Shown here one piece after another: positions 1-12,300 of a stretch of DNA of 64,000 nucleotides. Numbering within the stretch: position 1 is the stretch's first letter; each line of letters begins with the position of its first letter. Made by a program: the position numbers and the translations under genes. The notes beneath the pieces are model-generated. The model saw only the letters and a list, made by a program, of their open reading frames with translations. It had not been told where the DNA came from and made no database searches. The stretch comes from Chaetorhynchus papuensis (Eukaryota > Chordata > Aves > Passeriformes > Rhipiduridae). Where the stretch lies: NCBI GenBank assembly GCA_013396525.1, contig VWYX01000256.1, positions 538,150-602,149 of the forward strand, written 5' to 3'.

Positions 1-3000
1 TAAGCCTCCTGGGAAGCTAGGAGGACTTTCTGTAGTGTGTTAGCTTTCTACACTGAAATGTTTTCATTCTTGCACCTAGTTATTATACTTCCTTCTAAAA
101 CTTTCTGTCCTGCTCTGGTGTGCTTGGGGTAAAATCACTTCTACTTTAAAATTCTCCACTCTTGAATTGCTGGCTTTAATTTAGGAAACTCCCATCGTGA
201 AAGACTTCCTTTATTGTCTTGGCAAGGAGTTTTGTCTGCTTCCATTAATTTTCTTTTTGTATCTCTATCCTGCCAGTTCTGATACTATCTTAGTCTATGG
301 AAATGTTTTTGTGACTGAAATAGTATTAAGTAACATTATTTTTAGTACTAAAATTATTTTTATTTATCCATTCTCAGAATGCTAATCCCTTTAATATAGA
401 GATACTTTAAGTTGCCTGCTTAAAAAGAACATGTCTGTGTCATGTAATGGATAATATGGAAGAAGCTGAAGCACAAAAGAATATTTACAACAGTATCAAG
501 TGTGTATATGAGCATTATTTGAATTCCTGGAAAATCCAGGAGCCTTAATTGTGGACCAGCACTTCTGGTGTTTCTTTTGTACAAAAGAACAGAAAAATGA
601 AGATACTTACCCTCAAGAGCTTACAATATGTGTTTGAAATAAGTAATAATACCTGAAGCCAGGCAGTTTGAGCATTGGAAGGAAGCTGTGGAGTCATCAT
701 TATTGTTCATGATTCATGACAGCCATCATTATTCATAATAGTCATCATTACTGTTGGTGTTTGTGTCCACCAGAAGTTTAATTAGTGCTGAAGTTTTAAT
801 AGACATGACCTAAAAGCAGTTTTATTGACTTTTGAGAGAGGATTATGTGGTTACTTGGCAGGTGCTTATGAATATGACTGGGGTCATGGAAGAGCATTTT
901 TAAGGCAATGGTCGAAGTTCTGTCAATATTTCCAAACACTCCTCCAGTCAAAAGCTTTTTATTACATCCATTAAAAGTTCTTTTCATATAAATATTATAG
1001 TTCAGTAAATTATTTTTGTAAAAGCAAACATACTTTTCAAGTTAAAACTGGAATCTGAGGATTCTTGGTGGCTGTGATTGAGTGGTTTTGCAGTATGCCT
1101 TGCAAACACAGGCACCGAAATGTCATCTCTGATCCTTAAGATTTTAACTTATGCACTTTGGTTCTGAATGGATACACAATACATGCCAGTAGAATGCATT
1201 TTATGTCTTTGCAGTAGAGAATATCTCACTTCCCAAACTGTTTTTGGGTGGGGGAAAAAGAAAATAGGAAAGTATAATACGACAGGTTAGCATGTTAGTA
1301 GGGGAGACTAACTAGAGTATGTTTTTAACATGAATGTTTAATGAAATTAATTACTGTGGTAATTTTGCTCTGTTGAAGAAGCTGGCTTTCCCAGAATGAT
1401 AACATCATGGGAAATGTGGAAGAGAACTTATCAATCTGTAGTTCCTGTCCTTAGTGGTTTGTGGGAGGAAATACTTGGTCAGGAAGAAGAAAAAGGAAAT
1501 TCCCCCCAATTAAAATAAGATGTAAAGATAAATTTTGTAGTAAATTTCTGTAACTGAGGAACTGACCCACTATCTCCTAGAATAAGGAGAAAGCTTTCTG
1601 TTTCATTTCCACTAGTACCGGATCATGTAATTTGTAACTGTTTTCACTTGATCTTGTTTTCTATGATACGTAACTCTGGTTTAACAATTTTAATTTAGTT
1701 ATAGCCCATCTCTTTACGTTGTTACTTCTAGAGGGGATTACAGTGTTACAGAAATTCTGATTCACTTAGAATTTTCACCATGAAAGAATTTCTGGTGGTT
1801 TAATTAAAATTCTGTTAAAGCTTCTGACCTTAAAGCGAAGGAATGTAAATGAAGTAACAGAGTCCCCCCTGCGTTTTCCATATGTCTAAGTTCCACTTTG
1901 CCTCCTCATCACTACGTCCTTATCCCAGCAGAATGGAACTTTCTGCATGAAAACACAATTTCCTTCATTGAGTTCCATTTCACTGTAGCATTATTATCCC
2001 TCATAATTTGAGCAGCATTATTTTATGTTTCCACGGGAGGGCAAATGCTTACAGATGGTAAGGGATAGAAATTACTGATGTATTTGTGTGTATTGCCTGT
2101 GTCTGTGTGAATGTCTCTGTTGCTATCCTAAATATCTCATCAACAGTTTTAACTGAGTGTGACCAAAGAACTGAGGTGTCACAAATGCTTTTCTTCCTTA
2201 CACATCCTAGTGATTTAAGCTCATAATTGAAGTTTCTATCTCCTACTCTTGTTTTCACCCTTGTTTTCATCCTTGCATTTTTTTCCATTTGCTGCTTCTA
2301 TACCCTTCATGACCGTACCTGCAGTTGGAATTCTTGGTGGGATGCTCTTCTTGGCTTCCTCTGATTCATCACAGCTCTCTCAATTTGGGAATGCCACATC
2401 TGCTCGTTGTTGTGAGTTCATAACACTGTGCCAACAAGAATTCACAGGGCAGGTGTGTCACTCTCCTCTTCCACATGCCAGAACTGCATCTTACCTTGTG
2501 GCAGAACTGTTCCTTACACTATCCTGCTCTGTAAGGCCCTCCCATTCAGCACCTCCACAATCATTTTCTTTGTCTGTTGATCAGACTGGATTTTGTTCAA
2601 GCTGTCAAATGGCCTAGCTCAGAGTGCAACAAGTTCAGTTTTCTTGCCCTTACTTTCAGAATTCTTCATAAGAAATGCGGTTTCCGATTTTGCCCATCCT
2701 CTTTCTTTCACCTGAACCATGTAGTATATGTATAATCTGTATTGCCAAGATGAGATCTACTACTCTTAAAATTTTATTAATTTGGAATTTATATTCTGTA
2801 TTGTACCCGTGCATCTTTCAGATTTGCTCATCCTGCTCTTGAGGGCTTGCCTGAGGCCTATTGTTTTAATAGTTTCTTCAGATGAGGAAATGCTGTATAT
2901 TGAGAGAGCTTCAGAAATATTTTGACCACTGAAGACAGAGAAAGCTGCCATAGAAGAAGGAACACAGTAATTAAAGAACTACTAGAATGAAGTGAGGGAA

Positions 3001-4447
3001 AAACTTAAAAATAGTTACTTTATTACCCCTTGGAGGGTTACTCAGATGCTCTGTTTAGCTGGGCTTTAAGTTACATATCAGGTCATCAATAATTCTAAGA
3101 ACCAGTATTTGAATATAGATAAAACCCATAAACCTGTGAGATTTACAGAGTTTATTTGTCTCTGAGCGCACACCTGGGTAACAACCTGGTTGCTGTGGGT
3201 TATTTTTGTGGGTAGAGCCAATGCCACCATTCCAGTGCACTCACAGGTGCACACTCACTGCTGAACCACTGATCCAAAGGGATTCAGTGACTTTGTAGGA
3301 GACTTTCAAAATAACCGTGTCAAAGTTAGAAAAACTCTTCAGATGGATTCAGCACCTCAACTGAGAATTTGTGAAATCTATATCTTAACTAGTGGATTTA
3401 ACCCACCAAAACTTCATTGTGCTGTGTAGAGGGAGGAAAATCAAACTGTTTCTCATCCACTTGTTGGAGTTTAACCTTATTTAGAACTGTGAAGTTCTGG
3501 TATGAAAATGTCTTCTCTCTTTTTTGTGGGATCTGAACGTACTTCGTTTTAGATGATTTTAGTTTCCTTTCTTTCCTTGTATAACAGAACTATTTAAGTC
3601 TCTTTTTATCTCTTTGGAGAAAGAAGTATGTTATTATGTGTATTATTTAATGTTACAGGGAATTTTGTGTTAGCATATATCTGTCTTGATACATCTATGT
3701 AGAAATCTGAGGTATTCTTTGTGGCTTTAAGTAATGTCTCGTAAATTACACATGACCTTCAGGAATCTAGGATTAGAGACCATGAGTAATTAGATGTTTA
3801 ACTGACTCTTGCCAGAAAATGTATACAGTAAATAAAGCTCCATCCAGAATTACATCCCATTTTTGCAAAATTCTAGAATTCTATTGCCCTCTGCTGGTTT
3901 AGTGTACCTGTCTGTGATTCGGTAGCGCTGAATTATGAGTGGATTGACCTTCCTTTTATTTTTCACAGTGAAATAATAGTAGATAAACAGTGTAATGGAC
4001 CACTTTACTACTCATTTTATTTTAAAATAAAAGTCAATCTTGAGTCTGGTTTGATGGCTTTCTGAAGGCAGGAGAGGTGGCAAATTGTTTTCTTTTTTGT
4101 TGACGAGATATTCAGATTGGAGACGAAGCTCAATTTACAATTTCACCTTTTTTCTCTAAAGCAGTAAAATAGAAATAAACAGAGGCTTTGCAGTTCTTCC
4201 TTCATGCTTTTATGACCTTTCCCCACATTTGTGTGCACCATACATGTGGGTATAATTTTATACTTTAGACCAAATAGGAAAAGCATTCATTGAATTGAAT
4301 TTTTTGACTGATGTTATCCATGCAGCACACAGTCAGTCTTGGAAACATACACAATTATACTTGAGCATGTAATGGATTTAAGGAGAAAGAGGGTAGATTT
4401 AGAACAGGTAATAAGAATAAATTGTTTATTGTAGGGGTGATGAGACA

Positions 4448-4613
4448 TGAGAAGGTTGCCCAGAGAAGCTGTGCATGTCCCAGCCCTGGAAGTGTTCAAG
4501 GCCAGGTTGGATGGGGCTCTGAACAGCCTGGTGTAGTGGAAGGTGTCCCTACCCATGGCAGGGGTGCTGGAGCTGGATGATCCTCAACGCAGCCATTCTG
4601 TGATTCTGTGATG
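4448..4613 (+). mobile_element. CR1 LINE 3' fragment
   Basis: The stretch follows the familiar avian CR1 3' end: GGTTGCCCAGAGAAGCTGTG, then a segment matching 'CCCTGGAAGTGTTCAAGGCC', then AGCTGGATGATCCT, and finally the 8-bp tail repeat ATTCTGTG twice. It is a 5'-truncated copy in sense with SBF2 and supports a bird (or reptile) origin. No target duplication was searched for systematically. Confidence 0.85.
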
Positions 4614-5026
4614 TGTTATCTGCAAGCAGTACATAGATAAGGCTCAGTCCTGCTGGTCAGTCACTGAGGGTTGATCCTGGGGGATAACTTTGAAGTCTTT
4701 TTGGATTTAGCAGGATCTGTGTGGGCACAGCATAGATGTGATTGCAGGACTGGCTCGTGGAACGTGTTCGCGTGCAGAATTTAGTTTGCATCACTTGGGC
4801 AGGGGCAGCTGTTGCCTGCAGTCAGTGGTACCTCCTCATGGTGGGCACTCGGTGGTGACCGGCTGGATGTTTATCTCAGCAGCTCAGAGACAGGGAGTAA
4901 TTAGCAATTTAATTAGCAATGCCCCTGTGTCCTGATGATCTCTAAGCCTGCACTCACAGATTTCAGGGATAACTGTAACCAACACAGGAGAGGAAGAGCT
5001 TTGGCATGCAAAGGTGCTGCATGTAA

Positions 5027-5100
5027 AGTAGCTTCCTCAGAGAGGCCAGAGGGATAACCCACAGCCAGTGATTCCTCAAGGAGCTGAGGAGGAAGCTACT
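5027..5100. repeat. 12-bp inverted repeat, 50-nt loop
   Basis: AGTAGCTTCCTC at 5027-5038 is the perfect reverse complement of GAGGAAGCTACT at 5089-5100. Outside the arms TGCAAAG (5007-5013) and CTTTGCA (5101-5107) continue the pairing after a bulge. It may be a foldback or a small non-autonomous element remnant; no terminal target duplication is evident. Confidence 0.6.
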
Positions 5101-7115
5101 CTTTGCATTCAGCTACACCCTCCTTCTCACTTGTTTCACTTCATTTTCTCACCAAATATATCCCAATCAGTGACTCAGGCTGTCAGTTGGAGACAGAAAT
5201 ACACTTTGTTTCTGAAGTAAACTGGATTTCTCTAAAAAACAGAGCACTGTTGGGTTTGCCCCTTCACTTCCTTAACTGAGGGACACGTAGCAAAATCCTG
5301 TGAGAAATGAGCAGTCTTAGGTATATTCATATTCTGGGTTTTACTCTTTTTGTTTTGAAAATCATTTTCCAATTTCACAATCAATAGCTGGATCCTTTGC
5401 TTTGCTGTAATAAATTTGCTTCCTTCTTTAAACTTTTGTGGTGTACAGGCTAGTAACTGCTGAGTGATCAGCACAACTCATGCTTTTCTTTATCAGAAAC
5501 AAGCAGTCTAGATAATATAATATTATAGAGAAGCTCTTTGAGGACCTGCACCTCACAGCAAGTTTGGGAGTCTTGGAGCTGGTGCACATTTCTTACTGAG
5601 CTGCAAGTATCATTTTCACAATCAGAACTATCCAGTGTTGGGAAACAGGGAAAAAATTCTAGGCAGGTGTTATCCAGTACCCCACAGTAAGGTGGAAATA
5701 ATGGAAAGATATTTCTTGAATTCAAGAAGTTGCCGGTATAGTCATACATAGCAAGTCCCAAACCTACCCTGTGTTTTCACAAACTGTATTATGTAATTAA
5801 TTGTTTTGATAGGGGTAAGGTCTGTTTCATAGGGAATTTGAGAGGGGAGTGTTCAGGGTTTTTAAGTTTTGTTAATCTATTTAAAGGACTCAGCGTCCTT
5901 TGCAGCAATTTACTGATGTTCTGTTGGTTGTTACAGTTTACACCTCCGTGCTCTTTTTGTCATACTGACAGCTTTAGAATAAGGACTTAATGAGTTCAGA
6001 ACTATTTTTATTATGTTCTTCTGGGGTCTCTTTTAAGCTGTCAGTCCCTAAATGCTCCCTTATAAGTAGGAAATTCTTTTGCTGCCTCCTGCATTCATTC
6101 TGTCTGGCAAGGGTGAGTTATTGGGACAGAGGGAAAGAGCACAAATATCAGTGTGGTGTAGCTGCCCTGGGGAGAGCTAGGTGAAGATATGTTTTTTGCA
6201 TGTAGTATTGCTTGATGTAAAAACCACAAAACTACTGTTGTCCTTAAATTGGAGAAATTCTGAGCAAATTCTTTTGAATGCAGCACTAAACATTGGGGCC
6301 CTTTTGATGTGTTAAAGGAGTTTCCAATCTAGGGAAATGGGCTGACTAAGCACTCTCAGGGTAGAGAATATAGACACTGCAAACTTCATGGAATGCTTAT
6401 ATTTGTACCAAGAGTATTTTTAGTCCATGGGTTTAGACTGCATAGGAACAACAGTGTGCTTCTTGAGGTTGGTATTCTTATTGCTTTTTTTACAAACAAA
6501 CTAACCCAAACAAGCAGAGAATCCAAAATTATTTTGCCCAAAATAACTGGCAGAGCCAGGAACTGCAAGTCCTGATTTTCATTCTGTGCTCTGGCCACTA
6601 TGAGATTTTTGCCATTTGTTTCAACACATGCAGGTGATGAGAAGGATAATGTTTATGATCACTAAGCTTTTTTGATGTGTTTTCTTTCATGCTTTTGTAA
6701 ACAAACCTTTTTTATTTGGTCTAGGAATTATTGCCTGCGTTGATTTATGTTGTTATATTTGAACATAAATCCCCATTGTTTAAAAATTATGTTTTGTACA
6801 TGGCTGTGGTTTTAAATTATGAGCGCAGGAAGAGCATCTAAAAGCCCCTCAGCTTTCCTGTCATGTTTGTCCCCATGTGAAAATCATATATCTCATTTTT
6901 ATTTCTTTAGACACGGGGTTAGGAGCTTAAACTTCCTTTTGAGTTTGTGTCAAAGATCATCCCTTTTTCACCCAGTTTACACAATTACCTGATTTGGGTT
7001 GCGGCATCAAAGGCAACTGAAGAGGTCGATAGTCAATTCACTCTTTGTGTGGCATTTACTGCACAAATTGACATGAGTTAACCCTACCAAATAGCTAGGC
7101 TTGAACAGGCTTTTT

Positions 7116-7180
7116 GGTTCCTTTCTCCTTTTGTTTTTCCTTTCCCCTTTTTCTTTCCTTTCCCCTTTTTCCTTCTCCCT
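7116..7180. repeat. Polypyrimidine tract (tandem CCTTTCCCCTTTTTC-like units)
   Basis: About 65 bases are almost entirely C and T, with two near-identical units containing TTTCCCCTTTTTC. Such homopurine-homopyrimidine runs can form triplex DNA. Here it lies deep in an intron. Confidence 0.7.
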
Positions 7181-9071
7181 GTTCTTGGCGTTCATACTCC
7201 GTTTTCACAGGTCTGTTGTGACTGAGAATTCAGTGCCAGTGGAAAAAAAAATAAATCAAAGTAAAAGTCATGATATGGCTTTAGCACTAATCTTTGCTTT
7301 TGGTATATGTTGAGCATATTTTTATTCCATGATTTACCCATCATCCCTATTCCTGTGTAACATGGGTTTTGTGCATCTGGGTTTTGATGTAGGTCAATGA
7401 TTGGTCCAGATCAATTTGTGGGTCCTGTGGTGTATCTTTTGTGTGATTAGGTTTTTTCAAGGGATGTCCAGCAGTCCCTACAAAGATCAGTAGGACACGC
7501 TTTGTGCTGATGTGTTCTGTGATTTAACAACTGCATCAGGCATGGGAGATCAGTTATCATTTCCTGTGAATCTGCCATAATCTGCTCCACAACTGAAACT
7601 TGGGCATCTGTTGAAACAACCAGCTATCTTCTCTCTCAGTCTGTATGGAATAAACAAAGTCACATTTAACATTATTTGAATAGATGTAGATTTCTTAACA
7701 GATTACCAAGAATTTTTGATGAAATTCTGCCTGATCAAATCAAAATTAAACTTCTCGTTTTTAGATGGCTAAGCACAAAAAGGCACTTCAATTGGGTGCA
7801 TTTTATTAGCATGTCACATACCATTTCCTCAGATACAGAATTTTCAAGGACCTTTGATAGGGGATAAGTACATGGCACATGATCAGGACTCTCAGTTCAT
7901 GCTGTACTTGGAAGAGCATAGTGAGGAAAACACAGTTTGAAGAATTGCAAAACCGGAAATCTGAAAACCAGGCTTCAAAATTTTTGGTTGTAATTTCCTA
8001 CCCTTCCATTTGAATGCCCAAGTGCCAGCTAGGGAAGTATTATAAGTACTGGCTGTTCTGTACAATTCTGCAATTACAAATATTGAGTAGTATTCATGCT
8101 CTCCAGGAAAGTGGTTTAGAACACAATCACTAAAATAAAATCTAAGTTCTAGATATAATATGTGTTTCAGGTATGGGTAGTATTGTGAGTGATAGTCATT
8201 AAATGAGGCATCCAGTAATGTACTTTATTCTTCTGTTCTGCTGCAGAAATAATCATGAGCACATATTTTAGATTACCTGCTTCTTAGCTACATGCAGTAT
8301 ACAACACCTTTTTTTGGTGGTCTTTTTTTGTCAAAAAGTAAGAACATGTGATAAAGGATTTAATTCTTCATAATTCAGGTCATTGAAATAAATTTCCTTT
8401 CTTTTTATGTGGTTATCAAGAATATTAAACAACTCCCTGGGAGACTTGTGCAACCTAAATAAATAGATGTACTTGAAAAAAATGGTTCATTCATAGTGAC
8501 TAATGCTGTAACAATTCTGGGTTTGTTTGAGACTTTACAGTGATCCAGACCCTTGTGACTTCAAAGAAATACCCAAATTAGCCCTCTTTCAGGAACTGAA
8601 TTTGGGTCGTACAGTTCAGTAAATAAGTCTGAAGATAACAATTTATCTAATCTTCTGCTGTTGCAACAAATGCAGTTTATTGGAAGGATTCAGTTGACAC
8701 TTAGTATTACTTTAAATTTCATTACTGCAGTTCTGACTTCTAAATAAAATGAGAAATAATTTTCATCTGTTTGAATACTGATTTCTGTGTTGCACAGCTA
8801 GGTTATTAAAAATACTGTGGTTTGTTGGCAAGGAAGATGTTTTATATTACAAATGTGTTCTGTACTGCTATCACAAAATTCTTATCTTGATTCTCGTTTT
8901 TCCACTCTGAATCAAGAAAACCATGCCTTGCACTGGCATTAGGCTTGTATACAGCCTCCCTGTATGTTAATTTCTTGAATGTCATAAAACTGGAGATAGT
9001 TTCTCTTTCCCATGTTGCAGTAGAAGAGTTGATACATTTCATATTTCAATCTGTACAACTGATCATATTTA

Positions 9072-9107
9072 TACATATATATGTATATATGTGTGTGTGA
9101 GTGTGTG
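9072..9107. repeat. TA/TG microsatellite upstream of window exon 1
   Basis: Alternating TATA/TGTA runs pass into GTGTGTGTGAGTGTGTGT, ending about 80 nt before the acceptor of window exon 1. It is a purine-pyrimidine alternating, likely length-variable tract. Confidence 0.7.
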
Positions 9108-9186
9108 TCAGTTCTGAAGTCATAGCCTTTAATAGAAATTGTATAATACGACTGATTTGTCGACTTTGCACATTTTTTGCTTTCAG

Positions 9187-9357
9187 AAATTAGCACCTGG
9201 AGTTAGTCAGTTTGCTTACACCTGTGTACAAGATCATCCTATCTGGACTAACCAACAGTTTTGGGAAACAACCTTCTATAGCAACGTGCAAAATCAAGTT
9301 CGTTCCCTCTACCTTACAGCCAAAGATGACAACCATGCAGTGCAGTTAAAACAAAAG
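9187..9357 (+). CDS. SBF2: SBF2 window exon 1 (SBF2 region)
   Basis: 171 nt, phase 0 to 0, 57 residues starting KLAPGVSQFAYTCV and ending near VQLKQK. The acceptor is TTTGCTTTCAG and the donor AAG/GTAGGA. The segment belongs to the conserved region after the DENN module, about residues 615-671 of the human protein by counting back from the C-terminus. It contains the WTNQQFWE motif that I recognise from SBF2. Confidence 0.93.
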
Positions 9358-12300
9358 GTAGGAAAATATAATAAATATTAAAGCAGTATTTTTATTCACA
9401 TTTTAATGTCTCCTAAGTTGCAGAAAGTTATGGTTTTTTTCAATTTTATGTATTTTTCTTACATTTTTTCCCATATTACACAGTATACAATAACATGAGA
9501 AATAATAGAAATTTACATTTACCTACAAAGCATTATAACTTGATGTTAGCTCAACTTAGTGTGGAAAAAGCATTTGCAAGACACCTAGTCATTCATTAAT
9601 TTAACATCAGGCTTTAGGTCACTAATATCAGCTGCCAGATTCCTTTATTCTACTTGGACTGTGTGCCATCTACCTAGTTTGCTTCAAGCTAATGCTAGAC
9701 TTGGACTCCAACATATAAAAACATATGAATGTTTCAGCTGGTCTGGAACTATTTATATAAAAGCTTCCCTCACCTGAACATCCTAGGAATTTGGAGAATA
9801 TTGCCAGCGTCGAGCCATGAGCTGCATGTTATTTCTCAATCTGATTTATTCTTGTTCTTACGTGAGCTAAGTGGATAAGCTGAGGAGAGCAGCTATGTTA
9901 AAAGCAGTAAACCACTCTGAAGAAACATGGATGATTCAATGGCATAAAAAAGAGCTTAAAAGAAATGATATTATTTAGATCTGCCCATGTTGTGCTGCTG
10001 GTGCGTTTCAGTAAACTGCTCTCAAAGCTCAGTTCCCATAATCATAACTCTTTAAACCCCATTGAGGGTAGTTATTTGCTCTTTGTTTTTAAATGAATAT
10101 ATAAGTTAAATAACTGAAGAAGTTTAATTAGCAATTTAATAAATAAACTTTTGGCTGAGCATTGGTTTTTAAGTTATAGCTTTATAATTTTCTATGTCTT
10201 TCTATTTCTTTCACTGTACCTTCTAGGAGAAAACTCCTGCAGACCAGGATAAGACAGCAATGGACCTGGCTGCTGAGCAGCTGAGGTTATGGCCAACTCT
10301 TAATAAACAGACGCAGCAGGAGCTAGTCCAGAATGAGGAAAGCACAGTTTTCAGCCAGGCCATTCATTTTGCCAACCTCATGGTCTACCTGCTGGTACCA
10401 CTGGATACAAGTAAGAACAAGCTGCTGAGGACATCAGCCACTGGGGACTGGGAGAGTGGAAGCAACAGCATTGTCACAAACAGGTGGGTGTCCAATCTGG
10501 TGCTCACCCGTTGGAATGGGCCATGGCTTGCAAAATGGCTTTACTCTAAATACCAGATTATTTCAGTATCTTCACTCCCTTTCCAGTTTAGTAGTTAAGG
10601 GGTGCAGAAGTCTAACATGATTCCTCTTAAATAACAGAACTTTGTCTGGAGTGATTTACCTCCATTTAAAGGAACATTGTATTGTCCCAGTAAGAATCTT
10701 TACTCTAGTAATGCAGATGTTGAAGACAAACATGTGGTTTGGTGAGAAAGAAAACAGCAGCCCCAAACCCAGTCTGTTAGTTTTTATATAACTTGGAAAA
10801 AACAGTGTATGAACCTAAAATCAAGAAAGCATTTGTATAGCATTTATAAAATCAGCATTTCTGTGCAACAGCTACAAGGAAGAAAAGGCACCGAGGTCAC
10901 AAAAAGCAAGAGGGCTAAACCACAATGGCAAAGGTTAAATTACTAAGGAAGCAGTAGGAGTATAACACCAGTTACATTCATTCCCTAGCATGCAAATCCA
11001 GGACATTTCACAACAAGCCTTCCTCCCTCTTTGTTTATTGTCTTCATTATCACCTCTCTGTATGAATTCCCACTTGATAAAATTATAGAACACTATGTGA
11101 GAACACTGACATCAAGTAAAAGACAGGCTATCAGGATGAAACTCCCCATGGAATTACTAATTTCTGCTGACTAAACACCTCTAATCTCAGGCATTAGGAC
11201 GTGCTCAGTAGACTGGTAGTGGTGTATGTTGCAATCTATGAATTTGGCCCCTACTGTTATTATGGGAGGCATTTTTTGACATTCAAAGTACGTCTCCCAC
11301 TGACTTGCTTGCTTATCTAATGCACAAAAATTTTTTATGATCTTTTTAGCATTTGACTGCTTTGTTTTGCAACCGAAATACACATTTAATGTATCTTTCT
11401 CTGAATAACTGGATATTTGTTTACCATGGGTTGCAAATACTTTACTTGACTTTATGAAGAGACGACATAGAAGTCACTTCCAAAAAGCTACTTTTTCTCT
11501 TGTGGCCCTGTCTGTGCTGGACTCATGGAGAGAAAATTGTCTTATGTCATCATTCATGAAGTTTTGGAAGTGAAAGTACAATGTAATTGTGGTACCACCA
11601 TATACTTTTAACAAGGTCTGCAAATTGTAACTAGAGAAAACCCCCACAGCTTGTCTGGCTATCCAGGTATCATATGCGCATCACCAGCTGAACTGTTCAC
11701 CCTTGTTACTGCTTTTATTTCTGCCTTTAGCATTGCAGGCAGTGTTGCAGAGAGTTACGACACCGAGAGTGGGTTTGAGGACTCGGAGAACAACGACGTT
11801 GCAAACGCAGTCGTGCGCTTCATCACCAGATTTATTGACAAGGTTTGCACAGAAAGTGGGGTCACACAGGATCACATCAAGGGTCTGCACTGCATGATAC
11901 CAGGTAGGAATTGACACAAAAAGGTGCTTTGTAGTCTTTCTTTTTTCTTTTCCTAATTAAACAAATGCACTTTCTAATTTTAGTTGCTTTCAGGTAAGTT
12001 AGAACGTTAGAGTTCTTTTCCAGACTGTAATTGCTGTTGGATCTCAGATAATTACTTCCACAAGAATGTCAGAATTATCAGAGTTTTAACTACAACTTTC
12101 TCTTTCACACTGTGTGAGACCTCACTTCTGGTATTCCTGCTTTCCAGGCATTGTAGCAATGCACATAGAGACTCTGGAGGCTGTGCATCGGGAGAGTAGG
12201 AGGCTTCCACCAATACAGAAGGCAAGTGTTATGAAACATATTTGTATTCCTTACAAGCATTAGAATCATGAAATTTAGTCATCTTTCTTTTCCTCTCATA

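Larger units (their letters stand above)
1..9186 (+). other. SBF2: SBF2 intron, 3' part (no exon recognised)
   Basis: No ORF in this stretch resembles DENN or SBF sequence with splice sites, so I read it as the end of a long intron before window exon 1. It holds a CR1 3' fragment (4448-4613), a 12-bp inverted repeat (5027-5100), a polypyrimidine tract (7116-7180), degenerate CATCATTATT repeats (about 695-755) and a TA/TG microsatellite near 9072-9107 just before the acceptor. A small or diverged exon could have been missed. Confidence 0.75.
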
